A stretch of 64,000 bases of DNA from Undaria pinnatifida (lineage: Eukaryota > Sar > Phaeophyceae > Laminariales > Alariaceae): contig JABAKD010000011.1 of NCBI GenBank assembly GCA_012845835.1, positions 8,742,381-8,806,380 of the forward strand, read 5' to 3'. The notes under the pieces are model-generated. The model had not been told where the DNA came from and ran no database searches. It worked only from the letters and a program-made list of their open reading frames with translations. The position numbers were made by a program, and so were the translations under genes. Positions 1 to 12,410 of the stretch are shown piece by piece (the stretch's first letter is position 1; each line of letters opens with the position of its first letter).

Positions 1-939
1 ATCTAAACCCCCCAACGGGCCCCACCGTGTCAACCGGTACCTCCTGGGTGGACAGCAACTCGTCCACGCTGAACACGTACGCCATCTCATCCACGCCCGT
101 GTCCGGGTCTACTACAGTAGTTCTATAATCACAACGTTTAGAAGGCAGATATAGAGGTGGTCTCTGTGCACAGCTTTCGCGCCTCCCACTCGAAGAAAGT
201 GAACCAACTCCCCCCACTATTAATAGCAGCTTCATAAGGTGCCCCTTCACGACCTGTCCACCCACCGATCCGACCTTGTTATGCGTGCCTGGTGGTGCTG
301 TAGCTAATGTAACCCCGACAGGGTACGTGGCGGGCTCATTGCGTTGAAAGGGAAGTTTGAAAATGTTGCAAATGGTGTTCCGACCTGCAACCGTGTACCG
401 TAGTCGGTTTGGTCGGTGCCGGCAACTTGCACCGACACCTCGCCTGAAGGGTTTGTGAACCCCCGCACACGCGCAAGCCGGTCGCGCGAGGCGTAACGCA
501 AGTGCTGTCCAGTGTATTCCTTCAGCGCCGATGCCTTATGGACCTGCCAGCAGACGATTATTTTGGGGGACAAGGAAAACAGACATGCCGCATTGATTGG
601 TGGAAGTGGCTGATTCTATAGATTGAATCATAGTCGAAAATGGTGTCGGTGTATTATTGCATTTGGACAAGGTCGTGCCTTTTTGGAAGCACATTTTTTG
701 TCGCCGAGATCAAGGTACTGCGAAACCCTTGATCGTTCGCCTCCAGCGCTTGATCCATGACGACGTCGTCTGGATCCCCGCCGGCTGCGTCTTGGCGTGG
801 TGTAGAAGACGGAGGGTGTGAGCCACCAGTCGCGGGTCCCTAGCGAAGATCCCCAGAGACGCTCCAACCAACCCTGAGCAGTGAAGGGGGCTTCTGTGTC
901 TGCTTCCTCGGCATCGACTGTGCTCATGCTCTCGGCCAT
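1..939 (-). CDS. Partial gene of unknown function, four exons, runs off left edge
   Basis: Proposed exons: 939-873 (start ATG, acidic N-terminus MAESMSTVDAEEAD; donor CAGG|GTTGGT), 784-669 (acceptor AAGACGCAG; reads DPDDVVMDQALEANDQGF; donor CTT|GTCCAA, weak), 543-385 (acceptor GCTGGCAG; contains GQHLRYASRDRLARVRGFTN; donor TTGCAG|GTCGGA) and 253 to beyond base 1 (acceptor GTGGACAG; contains VDPDTGVDEMAYVFSVDEL). Phases match at all three junctions (1/1, 0/0, 0/0). About 199 residues are visible. I do not recognise a domain. The protein is mixed, mostly soluble, with one hydrophobic stretch (LLLIVGGVG) at the start of the last exon. Confidence 0.5.
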
Positions 940-959
940 GTCGATGCTCTTTCTTCGCG

Positions 960-3180
960 GTGTGCAGCTACAAAAACGAAACTCTGGGTGGTGTTGTAGT
1001 GTCTGGAAGGCTGTGTCCACCATTTGGTAATTCGGGGATGATTCACCAACATCCCCTGCTCTTTGTTTGTATAGGATTTAGTGTGGACTTAATTTATGTT
1101 GGAAATTATATGGTACTGCGGTTTGTGGATGGTCTGATTTGGTTTATATATTATTTAGTTTGGTATGTACCCACCTATACGCCGGAGGGTCCCCAAATCA
1201 AAATGTTGACACCCCCCCCCCCCTACATTTGGTTTCCCTTAGATAGCCTTTGGAGTGTGTTGTCGGAAGTGGTTTTTTTCGGAGACCCCTGGTGGCAGTA
1301 CTATCGTTTTGGAGACGCCGGGAAATACATATATACTATATACTACTTCGTATATAGTACCCCGTACACGGGAACCAGTACAATTGTCAAGCTCCCATGT
1401 GGGACCCGTGGAATCTCCCGCGGAAAACTGCATGGACGTCCACCACCAAAATGAACGAGGAGGCGGGAGGTCCCGCAGAACGTAAACTAGGTACATATGT
1501 GTCGCGAATTTCGGTTAATTAACTACGTCAGCACTGAGATGTGAAAAGTGAGAATTTGGCAAAGCTGGGAGGGTCCAACGTATTGTCATGTACACGCCAA
1601 CGTACGTGACCTGGTCTGTAATCCACTTTTTTCATGACGTTCGCAAGGATTCGTGTAAGCTGAGGTAAAGAAGGAAATCCGGGTGGACGCCGGCGAAAAT
1701 TTTCTCAATGTTCACGCAGCTATCCCGTAGCCTTTTCTGGCGTTAGTCGGCCTACGCCGTGATGGGTGTGTCTTTGTTAAAGTTGAGTGTGAGTTGTCGA
1801 TAACTTCGGCGTTGGGCGCGGCGAAGAACAAAAAAGGGCGAACCCCGGTCCTCCCGGTCTTCGGTCCTCTGTCCGTGCTCTGTACTATGTAAACCTTCAA
1901 ATTCCATGGAGGCTTCCTACGTGGGAGAACGTCAAAGTAAGTCAATTGCATGCCTCCATCACGAGCAGATACAACTTTTAACGAGCAAACCAGTGTTTCC
2001 TCACCAACATTAACCGGTCGTGGAGGCGGAGGTGCAACGCCACCCCATCCCACCGTGCACGTGTCCGTACGCCCCCCCCCGACACCACAATACACCCATG
2101 TAAAAACTAGCGCTGGTGCTGGCGAGGCCTGCAGACATCAACATCGGACGAAGTCACCCAGTTCCCAACGAACAAGCAGCAGATTGCACGGACTCAGTAG
2201 AGGGTACAGGTCGGACGCGCCGACGCCATGACGCCAACCCCAGCGTCCACGACATATTTCATAACCGTAACCAATAACGCCGCACCGCAACAGCGTAAGC
2301 AACAGTCAGATCCGGCAGCGCGGGGTAGAGGAATGAGGCAAACAACACAATACCTTCCCAACGTGTATCACCTTCGATATTTATCCGCAACCTGCAACGA
2401 AGTCAATGCGCGCGAACAACAGACGCCAGCCCAAAGTACGGGGTGAAGAAGCGTCAAGGCCTTTAGCCCACCCGCAGCTTCCACCAGCCTTTTCTGCCCA
2501 CAACCACGCATAGCCTCATACCCCGTATTACTATGTACCCCGAAACGTCCTTAATCGCTGTGGACGACTTCGCCACAAGGAAACTAACCACCCCCCCACC
2601 CCGCCCCAACCCACCCCTACGGCGACACCATGGTGTCGGCGAATGAACTACACAATCGCAACACACGCCGGTCATTTTCCACTGTTCGGCAACGGACAGC
2701 AAGAAGAGGACGGTACCTTTTCCAGGGAAAGCCACGCGCTCATGAGTATTGGCTCAAGACACCCATCCCTCCCCGCACACTCCCCCCCAAACCCGCGTCC
2801 AACACGACACCTGAGCAACGGCGACTAGACAATATTATACCAGCCGGCTATTTTCCACTCCTTCAAAGCAGCAACAACAACAAGATAGCATCCTATCTAG
2901 GGAACGCCACGCGCTCATAACGAGGACTTCCTTGCCCCCCCCCCCCCCGCCCCCCAAATCCCCCCCCGCTTGAAACGCTGACTCGCCCCCCGCCCCTCTC
3001 TCTCCATTCTCTTTCCGACGTGCGCGCAGATAGCACTGAAAGGTCTACCTCCCACCAATCGAACAACAGCGTTCCCCACAACCCACACAAATATCACCAC
3101 ATAACAAAACACGCCCAAACCCATACACCCAGCACTGTCCGTCGGCTCGCCCGCCAAGAACAGCGCGGGACATTCTTTCT
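960..3180. other. No gene seen, C-rich runs
   Basis: Apart from the promoter side of the partial gene ending at 939, nothing convincing is coded here. There are poly-C runs near 1208, 2070, 2590 and 2940 and a palindromic TATATACTATATACTACTTCG... stretch near 1330. Short frames are all low complexity. Confidence 0.5.
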
Positions 3181-3530
3181 TACTTTTGTTTTTCTTCATC
3201 CCAATTATTATCCTCGCATTACTCTCGCACCCCCTCCCAGTAGTAACTCAGATCCGGGGTCACATAGCGGTCCCTCCCCCCCCCCCCCAACTACGGTACG
3301 TGCCTTCATTTTTATCGCGAGAATAATTCAGTATTTTCTTCCCTCGTCGACTCGCGTCGAATCGTACCTACCCGCGCTGCTAGGCACTCTCAGCAGTTGA
3401 TCCTTTTCTTTGTTTTGCATTTTTACGAAAAAAATCAAAATCTCACAACGGTGGGAATCGTACTCATGGACCAACGCTAGCAGTATTCGAACCTAACCAC
3501 AAGACCACCGGGGCGACCGGCTCCAGAAAA
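3180..3530 (-). repeat. tRNA-like SINE candidate, copy 1
   Basis: The minus strand starts near 3525 with GGTCGCCCCGGTGGTCTTGT, then GGTTAGG, and has a T-loop-like ACGATTCCCACC at about 3455. A body follows with GATAAAAATGAAGGCAC near 3310 and a C/T-rich tail. A copy with the same head and body lies at 27.65-27.99 kb. No proper anticodon stem, so not a functional tRNA gene. Confidence 0.4.
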
Positions 3531-3596
3531 TGCGAACAAATATTACGTGCGCTAGGCGTGGATGCCTCAACATCAGCTATGAACCTCTTCCGCCGT

Positions 3597-3855
3597 TCTG
3601 TGACCGTAGGCTGCGGGGTTTCTTGGCCTCGGCCTCCACAGGGTCAGACGCCTTGCAACAAGCTTCGTCGTGACATGCGTCCAAGTCTTTCAACAAGTGA
3701 AGCCACCTGAACCACGGCAGCAAAGCGAGCAAGGCGTGCACGACGCAAGCATAGTTCGTGAGAAAATGTCCATCACACTTTGCATCGGCGTAGACGTGGT
3801 TAGCGCATGCGCGAATCCGGGTAGCCCTTGTCCGCCTCCCGCCCCCTTGTTACGA
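3597..3855 (-). CDS. Coding-looking segment, unknown
   Basis: Open minus frame containing HVYADAKCDGHFLTNYACVV, LLALLPWFRWLHLLKDLDAC and a charged tail SDPVEAEAKKPRSLRSQ before a stop. Composition is protein-like, with several Cys. No clear acceptor was found at its upstream end. It could be the 3' part of the same gene or dead transposon as the segments at 4.2-6.0 kb. Confidence 0.25.
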
Positions 3856-4165
3856 ACAATACCCACTCCCACGCCGAGCCAAGCCAAGGGGTAGGCGACC
3901 TTTTGAGCGTCGTTTTCACTTCCACGCACACGGCTATGTGGTGTGTATTGCGGTGCAAACGTTGCCCTGCCAGGATCAATATTGGAGCTGTTTAAGTTAG
4001 AAAAAAAATAGTCGTACGAACGCACATCGACCTGGTTAACTTTGACCAGGTAATTGACAACGAAGTTACTCCAACCTGGTTACCTTTTACCACCTAAATT
4101 AACAAGTAAGTTACCCCCATCTCCCGAAGGTAACCCCACCTCCCGCCGATCACGCCGACGCGTAC

Positions 4166-4220
4166 CAACTACATCTACCAAGTACCAGAAAGCGAACATC
4201 TTGCTCTTGTCAGTGTAGTG
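4166..4220 (-). CDS. Short exon-like segment
   Basis: After acceptor CATCGCTTCACAG the frame reads HYTDKSKMFAFWYLVDVV, followed by GTACGC. The look (basic residues, then an aromatic and aliphatic helix) recalls the region after the last catalytic Asp of piggyBac-type transposases, but the stretch is too short to assign. Confidence 0.25.
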
Positions 4221-4256
4221 CTGTGAAGCGATGGAGGGGAACCTCGAAGTCACACC

Positions 4257-4522
4257 CTGGTCGCCGTGGGCATCGAGCACCCCGGGACGATCGGCGGGGT
4301 TCCTTGTTCCTGCTTTCCGTTTAGGATTCTGGTCATTCCCTTCCTGTTTCTCTCCTTACGCGAACCTTTACGCGCATAATAAGCCGCCCTCCAAGCCCTA
4401 AGCTTCCGTGCGGTTTTCCCGCTTGCCATGGCCTGCAGGCAGCGCCGGAATTCGTGCAGGGGTTCATCCTTGTCGTCGTCCACGTCAACATCGGTGGCGT
4501 CGGTATCCTCCGCGCCGAGAGA
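4257..4522 (-). CDS. Coding-looking segment with acidic start and basic helix
   Basis: Acceptor GTCTGAAAG at 4522, then an acidic run (EDTDATDVDVDDDKDEP), LHEFRRCLQAMASGKTARKL, and a basic stretch ending YYARKGSRKERNRKG. Donor GTTCGC|GTAAGG at 4360 is strong, or the frame continues to a stop near 4250. Unknown function. It may belong with the other minus-strand segments between 3.6 and 6.0 kb. Confidence 0.35.
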
Positions 4523-5440
4523 CTTTCAGACAGGAGGACCATGACACGTGAACGCCCGTCGCGGGGAGGAGGGGCGGGAGTTATTAGAAACGAGTGATCG
4601 AGTCGCACCGTAATGACAAACGGGTGGACGACGACAAGTCCTTGACGCTTGGCACCAAGGGGTACCTGAAAATTCTTCCAGAACACAAAGCGCAGCAGAA
4701 GGAAAAAACAAGCGACTTTCATTGTAGCTTCGGCTTAGGCGATAGTCGTACTTGCGTGTGTTCGGGTCTGCACAACGTGGTGCCCCGGTGCCTCAGTGGG
4801 AAGGAAGCAGACCGAACGAATACTGTCTACACCACGCCTCGGGTGGCGATGCTTTTGACCACGGCCCGGTTCCAATGATATTGAGAGGAAAATACTGCTT
4901 TCTATCGTTCCCTTTTTAATGGGTTTTGCGGGCGGCGCAACGCGGGTGTCTATATCCGGTTGAAGGAAAACGCAGGACGACATGTAATGCATCTTGCTGA
5001 CATGGCGCGTCTCTGGGAAACGCGCGAGTGCACATGGTCGAGGTGTGCCCGCCGAAATAGAGGTGCCTGTTGCGGCATGTGTTACGGCAATAGAGCCAAT
5101 AATATTCAAATGTCCACCATGGAACACCGATCTCCGAACCACAACTTCCGGAGTACCCCGGAGAGAGGGTTTCCTTCCTTTCCGTCCGTACTTAGAGCCA
5201 TCGCTGGTTGTCTTTATGACCCAATGTCGACGTTATAATCAACACTAGAACAACTCCTCATTTTCCAGGCAATAGGGTCACACCTGGTGCAACGTTTCTT
5301 CGTCAGTACCGGGCTTTCGTGGCAAGTTCAATGGCACCACGTACGTGGGCAGCACTACGGTTCCTCAAGGCAACCATCCAACAGCACATCATGGAGACAA
5401 GAGCTGCATCATTTTCATTGCCAACCCATCTTGGCCTCAC

Positions 5441-5504
5441 CTGCCATGAACGCGGGCACCTCTGCACGCACCGTTCCCACGGCGTTGACCCCGCTGCTCG
5501 CGCG
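5441..5504 (-). CDS. Short exon-like segment with GTVR motif
   Basis: Between GGGGTTAG and a perfect donor GGCAG|GTGAGG, 21 codons read ASSGVNAVGTVRAEVPAFMA. The G-T-V-R-x-x-x-P pattern occurs in piggyBac-like transposases, which is why I mention that family. One short motif is not enough to name it. Confidence 0.3.
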
Positions 5505-5948
5505 CTAACCCCCACTGACTATGCCGGGTCCACATCCATTGGCACCCGAAGCGGCCGCATGTGGCGTCGGAACATGGCACCCGTCATGGCCGACAGAAAC
5601 ACCGTGGCCGTGCTGATGGCCACGTTAATGTCCATCCATATCGTATCCGGCCCGGTTAACCCCGTGTCGGTTAAATCCGGCCCGGTTAAACCCGTCGCAG
5701 TCGTGCGAGTTCCGTGGGGGTTCCCGTAGGCATCATTCTTGAAAGTTTCCCCCAGGGGGAGGGGATGATGCCCCATGCCCCTTTCCCTAGGTTAAGGGAG
5801 AAATTGGTGGAAGGTGTGCCCGTTCGGGTTGCCCCTGCAGACCAAGGTAGAAACCCAGCCCCCGTCCCACTCTGCACGAAAAGCTCGCGGGCGTCGTTTC
5901 CCCGGGCAGCGTGGGAAGAGGAAGACCTTGCGAGCCGCGTCGGATTAC

Positions 5949-6039
5949 CCCCGGCGTGAACGGCGACGTTTGCAGCCGACTCCCTCTCTTCCCGCCGAAC
6001 TCGTTCCGCCATGGCAGCAAAGTCCGCCTCGGTGTACAC
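5949..6039 (-). CDS. Short exon-like segment
   Basis: Acceptor AACCATCAG and donor CCGGGG|GTAATC bracket 30 codons (VYTEADFAAMAERVRREERE, then ANVAVHAG), charged and helical. The frame also stays open far past the donor, with Ser/Gly-rich sequence. Likely an exon of the same unknown minus-strand gene or decayed transposon at 3.6-6.0 kb. Confidence 0.3.
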
Positions 6040-6544
6040 CTGATGGTTAATATCTTGAAACGCCCAGAGCCGGCGTGAAGTGAAGCTTCTTCCACAGGAT
6101 CGAATGAGATTTGTCACCGCCGGGGCCACTGTCCACGTCGAAATGGCCGTCACATGTTTCTAAAAAGAAAGTTCGCTGCCGTTTCACGCGACCGTGCGTT
6201 TAGTGTCACAAAGCGGGAATGTCTTCGTTTTTGTGTGCGACTACAAGGCTCCGGTCTGCAGACGAGGGATGGCTGACACACCCCGCCACGCTCGCGCAAG
6301 GGAGCTGTCAACTATATGTGAAGGGGGCAAAAACGAAAAGAGGCCCATGGTTTGGTGCAGCTAAGGATTTACTTTTAGAATGCTAAGATGTACTTGTGCG
6401 GAGGCGATTGCCCTGTGCTGTGCTGTATGATCAGCAGGGCGGGTGTAATATGCGAACAAAAAAACAAACGCGAGGTGGACCGAGGGTGAGGACGAGGACA
6501 CACGTACATACCGGTACCTGGTACCTGACACTTCGCGTAATACC

Positions 6545-6675
6545 TGGTGCTGCATACTCGAAAGAAAGCACAGCACAGCGCAGCGCAGCGCAGCGCAGCG
6601 CAGCACGGCTCACCAACGCACCGCAGGGCAAAACACGGCACCGTGCGGCGCTGCGCTGCGCGCTGCTGCGCTAAG
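6545..6675. repeat. GCAGC-type simple repeat
   Basis: CACAGCGCAGCGCAGCGCAG continues as a 5-base repeat, then mixed GCGCTGCG sequence that can fold back. Frames here are Ala/Cys/Arg-rich artefacts. Confidence 0.7.
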
Positions 6676-6839
6676 ATGAACAGAGAGAATTTCACGAAAT
6701 TCAAGAATTGAAAGATCGTACAAACCTGGTGTGGTGTACCTCGGTACTGACCAAGGCCACGGTACTGGTATACCCCCATTTTCAATACCGAGGTTTCACC
6801 GCTCGCAAGGGCGGCCCTATACTTTACGGACAGAAAAAT

Positions 6840-7025
6840 ATTTCAGGCAATTTTGTCGGCGCTGCGTAGCTGGCCACTCCAATGCGGATTCATATCGCAA
6901 AAACAACCCAGCACGAAAGCTTAAGACAGCAAAGAAACGGGGGATCGCTCGCGCGAGCGACCCCCCAGCCACTGCAACAACAGCCCCCTAAAGTTCACCC
7001 CTACCGCAGCCTTGGTGATACGTCG
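6840..7025 (+). repeat. Dispersed repeat family B
   Basis: GGCGCTGCGTAGCTGGCCAC, TCCAATGCGGATTCATATCG, then GGATCGCTCGCGCGAGCGAC and CCACTGCAACAACAGCCCCC. Matches the second part of the family at 24.6-24.77 kb. Confidence 0.55.
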
Positions 7026-8035
7026 TCGAACCAGACGTGGCAGAAACGAAAGATTGAATACAGCATAGCACGCAGCACGGCACGGCACCGCACGGCACCG
7101 CACGGCCCTTCTCTCCAGAGTTAGCGCTGCCAGCCGTGAAATGCTGAGCCGAGCTCAGCTCAGCTGGGATCTGGTAACGTGATACTTGATAATAAAGCAA
7201 CAGCACGGTAAAGCCAGCTTTCAACGTGGAAAAGATGGCGTTGTTCATGTGGGAACGCTCTCAGGACCTCTGATTCAGGCATCCGAGCCCGCTCAGCCGC
7301 CCGGAAAAATAATACGTTAACGTTAGTGTATGAAACGCAAAAACTGGAGGCAGCTCAGGAAATCAATATTTGTAAGTAGTTCTATGTACTTGCAGATTAT
7401 ACTCCGCCGTAGGAGCCAGCCAGGACGAAGACCAAACTCCCCACAATAACGGAGGGTGCATGGGTTTCTCACACCTTCAGGAAGGACAAGGCCATATTTG
7501 GTTGCTATTAATACCTATCAAAGACATTGGTACAAACCTTCCAAGCGTAAGGGTTTGCCCTGCATCGACACACAGACACCACAATTGCGCTAGAGACACG
7601 GTTCTTGCCTTCGGTGCCACGCTTCCGGCGCTCCGTCTCTCGAGCCGTTTGGAGCCCCTTCGCCTTCTGAAAATTCCAAAGGAGGGGCAACAAAGGCGAA
7701 CATCGCAACAGCATCATGATTGGGCGAGGCAGGGGACGATGTGACCACTGCGGGGAGGCGTACAAACCTTCCTTACGGTGCAGCTACAAGCGATCGTCTG
7801 AAAGCGTAGACGAAGACATTAACGGGTTGAAGGGTAACGTTTAGCACACAACTAGCCCCCGGGGGGTGACGGTGCACAAGGGCAATGGTCTTTCATGTGG
7901 TGGACCGGGAGTTTACAACGACTCCACAGCCCATCCACGATCGAGTGAGTAAAAACAAAAAAGGTTCGGGAAACGTAGCGACAACTCCACCCCAAATGAC
8001 AACAGCGGGGGAGGGGGGGGCAAAGGACGGCCCAT

Positions 8036-8389
8036 TCATACCACCAATCCCATCACACGCCCCTGCGATTGGGCAACGTTGTTCTGTGCGCGCGTCCTGG
8101 CTTTGCCCTGGATTTTGACATATTTACTCGCCTTCGTCGCCTCCCAGGCGTGCTCAGCGTCTTCAAAGCACTCGGCGGCTGATTGTTCCAACATCGTTCT
8201 CAGCGCGGTCTTCGTACGTGTGAGGCGACTCCGAGGACGACATCGGCTCCGAACGTTCCGCGAAAGGCTGCTTGCGCACGTTTTCTCGAAGTTTAAAGCT
8301 TTGTTGTGAGTACAGCTGACTAAGCAACGGCTCTTTGTTCCTACTGTAGATTCGCGATTCTCAGTTGGTACCTCCCTGACTGCGTTCAC
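8036..8389 (-). pseudogene. Possible degenerate coding region
   Basis: Two overlapping minus frames both look protein-like: one with ENVRKQPFAERSEPMSSSES, the other with ALRTMLEQSAAECFEDAEHA. They overlap around 8190-8230 without a splice site between them, as expected after a frameshift in an old coding sequence. I recognise no domain. Confidence 0.2.
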
Positions 8390-8399
8390 ACACTACGTG

Positions 8400-11300
8400 A
8401 AACGACATGACCATACGCCTCCACCGTTGCTGAGACACAGACGCGACGTTATTACCCGAATGACTTAACAAGCCATTGAAAAATGTGTGTCAAGATGACC
8501 GAGGACGTAATCTGCACTATGTATGTTACTCCCTTTTGTCAGGGTTTGGGCACATTGTCCGGCAGATGCCTCGGGTGCTGGCGGAGTTCTTGCTCTACCA
8601 GTGCGTTTTGGTGAGAAACCAGTGCCTCTTGGCTAGGACCTTGCTTGACAATAATCCAACCTTCGACGGTTAAGCAGGGGAGGCGGAAGACTTCTTCCTT
8701 CGAGTGTGTGGGCGGGGTAGGGGCCCAGTAACATTGATCGTAGGCAGCTGGCGAGTGCTATGATCAAGACACGACACGATCATGATCCCCCGGGGGGGGG
8801 GGGGGGTAGAGAACGGTTGGGGAGTGGGGCGGGGGGCGGGGAAGGACGGACGGGCGGACAGGGGTTGGATGCTGCTCTTTGGGGGTGGCGTACTTGGCAC
8901 CTTATCAGTTTTTGCGATTGCGACGTAAACGGGTAGTATTCAATGTCCGGTCCAGCCCCCCGTTGGCGGTGTCCTACCCACGGACCCACCACTCGTCTCC
9001 GACAAGTCGCACGTCGGGTGTGATTTAAGAGTGGCACACAAGTCGCTTGTACTGGGTAGGTTTGAGCGCTCGGAGCGCCCATGCCTTCGCGGATAATGCG
9101 TACAACCTAAAGTAGAGCATGTATGCATAGCTCGCCGCACCGCTTCACCACGTTGAACGTTACTTTCCAGAGGAACCTGAGTCATCAACGGAGTGGGGAC
9201 GTGGCAAACATGACCACTGATGTTCAACAAACAAGTTCCAAACTTGAAAAACAAATAGCGGAAAAACACCGTGGGCACATGTTGAGCCAAGTCGGCCTGG
9301 GAAACAATCGGCGAAATGGTAGTTCGAGACGGCGAGATTTCTCGTCTGCGACAGACACCGATGGACGAAACGAACAACTGCGCCATGGAATGTCAACGGG
9401 ACGCGCTGGTGAGGCGCTCTGACCCACACTCTCGTCATAGTGTTCACAACAGGGCCGTGATATGTGGCTGGCGCGAGCCAGGCGTCTGATCGAAACAAAT
9501 TTGAGCGCTGCTGTGTAGAAAAGAGACGACGAAAATCCCCTTCCGTTCCGTTTTCACGACAGGAGCGGCACGGGGGGGTCTTCCACCGATGTCTTCTCTG
9601 AAGTGTTTTTTGGAAAGACTTTGTAGCATCGCTTTTCCATTGTCATCGGTATTATGCCCTCTTTTCTGGTAAGGCGGCGTCGGTGGCAGGCTGGGGGCGT
9701 GAGGTTGGAGGCATGCCATACCCCCGATTTCGACGCTGGGGAACAAGGGGTTTCGTCCGGGCAGTACCCGCACTTACACACGGGTGAGGTCCCAGAGCCC
9801 AACATAACCCAAACGATCGAGCGCGCATTAAACATTAAATATATCCTCACCAAACCAGATATAACTAAGTACTAATTCGATGCGGCTGGCCGGTAAGGCT
9901 TCCGTGCCTGCTGGCGAGCCTTTCATAGTTTCTTGCCTGTTGGCGGGCCTCTCATTTCTTCGCCGCTGGCCCATAAGACTTACGTGCCTGCTCGTGAGCT
10001 TTTCGTATTGTATTCAACGTCGCAGCTGGCGTTTCGTTGCAAGTTTGGCCACAGCTACTATCCTTTTGTGCAACAGCGGACGTTGTAGATAGAGGTCGAC
10101 AAGGTGCATCTTGCATTTGTTTTTATATATATATATATGCGTCAGACCTACCAACCTTCACCTTTTGCATGATCATTCGCAACTAACTCTGTCTGCCTCG
10201 AACCTCTGCGGCAGCCTGTAGAGAGAGCAGAGTGCAGTGTTCAGAAAAGTACTACAATAATGCTCCCGCCTCCTCGTGTGGCATCACCTAAAGACCCCTG
10301 TGCAGAACTCTGCCACCCATGGTCGACCCGTAAGTCTTTCTTTGTGTGCTGATGCTGAAATCCGGTTCGATTTGTGATTGTTGGTCGACCTCGCTCGTGC
10401 CAGAAGCATCGAAGCAGCCGGGAGCCTGCCAATGCACTACTGACTGGTAGAATTGTGGCCTCGGGCCAGACGTAACCTCGGCCGACTCCAACGGTACTCG
10501 TCGGGGCGAAGCTCCTCCGAGGATGAGATACATGCGCTCGTGGCTTGCTCTGCTGCCCCAGTTGTCTCTGCCTGGGATGCTTGTGTTGTGTCTGTTACAG
10601 CTCTGCTGCGTTGTCATTGCGCGAAATCGCATTGTTCGTTGTTCTGATGAGTTTTTTTGCTTTCCGCAAGAAAACGCTGCTAAACAAAATGGCAAAAAGG
10701 GTGCTGCTGCAGTTTGTGCAACATACATAGTACGCAGGCCGCGGGAGGATTTCCATCACTCTGCCGTGATTCTGTATTGTGCGGCGGTCGGGTTCGTTCC
10801 TCTCGAGCTGTTGCGGCCGCGCGAGGTGTACCCTCGCTCACACGATCACCTCAAGCACCCAACACAGCTGCAGCTTCGAGCAGTAATTCGTACATCGAAA
10901 TATACCAGGCCGGCTACCCATTGGTTGGGGCGTTTTTTCCAAAAGATCTGGATATACATTCTATCGGTCGTACCAACAGCAGACGGTTTTCATTGTTTTT
11001 TTTTTAATACTTCAATCTTCATCAAAATGGCGAACGCCACGCGGAGTAACTTCAACATTTGAGCAAATTTCCGACAGACATCACCGCCGTGTTTAACGTG
11101 CACACTGTTTTTTTAAACCTCACACACCACCAGCAGTGAGCGGGATAATGCTGCTGCTGTAGACTGCTTGATGTGCATGGGCGTATATGTTGTTTTTGTT
11201 CTGGTTACAGCACAGCCTGTTAGTAGCAGTAAATAATGGGCTGTTGTACGCGCATCAAATGTGCTGAGCACAACAACAAACCGCAGTTCGAAGCTGCACC

Positions 11301-12140
11301 CGAATGTTTATTATACGCCGGAAACATGAACGTCGCAGCTACGCTAGCTTCGGTAACATATACGCGCAGAAAAGTAGTACCAGGTAGGCTACAACAGCAG
11401 TCATCGACATTTTTATCGGGACCTTCCCTACACAGCAGTAGTACCTTCATTTCCGATACACCCGAATACATTAAATTGCAGAATAGGTGCACACTCTACT
11501 GTTAGGATACGAGCGAACGCGTGGGGGTGCAAAATACAAAAGCATCAGCCTCTTGCATCACTGTTCCTCCGAAGGGGAACCTCGTAGAAAGTACGTTTTA
11601 TGTTGCGATCAAATACAGTGCCTTCTTGTTTGGATACGGAGCGTTAGACTGAGCGTTAAGTTTAGTACCTTGCCCAGGTATACCATAGCCGCGGATACTA
11701 CAAGCACGGCGTCGCCCTACTGCGCTTGGTCGGTTTAGGCTGCATTACATACGGTACTACCGATATGAAAGTTGCCGTGGAAGGACGTGCGCGTCGGGGT
11801 ACTACCGTTATGAAAGTTGCCGTGGAAGGACGTGCGCGTCGGGCCGTGGGTGCGTTTTTGGCACTTGGTACCACGGGAGTACTCTCGCGAGATTCCTAGT
11901 ACTTCCTCCATGGGCGTCGGCTAAGGATGATGAACTGCGGTACCTTCGGATAAAGGACCTTCCTCCCTCAAGGATGGCGATGGAGATTTGGTACGATAAC
12001 CACGACTTCCACGGAAGCGTCCATAGAAGAAGTCTGCTACCATGGACGCATCCGCCAAAAGAAGATCGGGACCCATTTCCGCCGAATGTGCGCAAGTTTG
12101 AGCGACAGATTCGAAGAAAGCATCCGAAGCCTGGAAGATG
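8400..12140. other. No gene I can support
   Basis: Several frames of 90-180 codons are open on both strands (e.g. plus 10523-11062 with a hydrophobic start, minus 10288-10728, and both strands of 9120-9420), but none has a recognisable motif or a consistent set of splice sites. A poly-G run lies at 8790 and a TA repeat at 10125. Confidence 0.35.
11755..11844. repeat. 45-bp direct tandem duplication
   Basis: TACTACCGATATGAAAGTTG and TACTACCGTTATGAAAGTTG start two adjacent copies that both end GGACGTGCGCGTCGGG. Confidence 0.8.
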
Positions 12141-12149
12141 TTTCAGAGG

Positions 12150-12410
12150 GAAGTTTTTGGGAGCTTTCATGGAATGTCCCATCCAAACGCTCATGAATAT
12201 AGCTTCCATGAAAGTAGCTTCCGTGAGAGAAAGCTTCCACGAGCTTCCGGCCAAGCCCCCTTGGAAGTAACGTTGATAGAAATTGTCATGCAAGCTGCCA
12301 TCGAAACGCTGATGACAGCTTTCGTGGAATAAAACGTGAAATCTTCCATGAAAAAAGCTTTCACGCCCGCTTTCGTGGAAGCTTGCGTGGAAGCTACTTC
12401 CAGGGAAGTG
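12150..12410. repeat. Dodecamer repeat (GCTTCCRTGGAA), first array
   Basis: Degenerate copies of a near-palindromic 12-base unit such as AGCTTCCATGAAAG and GCTTGCGTGGAAGC. Because the unit is a multiple of three, open frames appear on both strands here (Ser/Glu/Ala-rich); I do not treat them as genes. Confidence 0.7.

Larger units (their letters stand above)
6160..8030. other. No gene seen
   Basis: Holds the GCAGC simple repeat, a family B copy (6840-7025) and KpnI-like GGTACC-rich pieces. No splice-consistent coding sequence found. Confidence 0.4.

Noticed and set aside
10523-11062. 179-codon plus ORF with a signal-peptide-like start
   Set aside because: The hydrophobic start comes from T-rich sequence, composition afterwards is uneven, and no motif or splice support was found.
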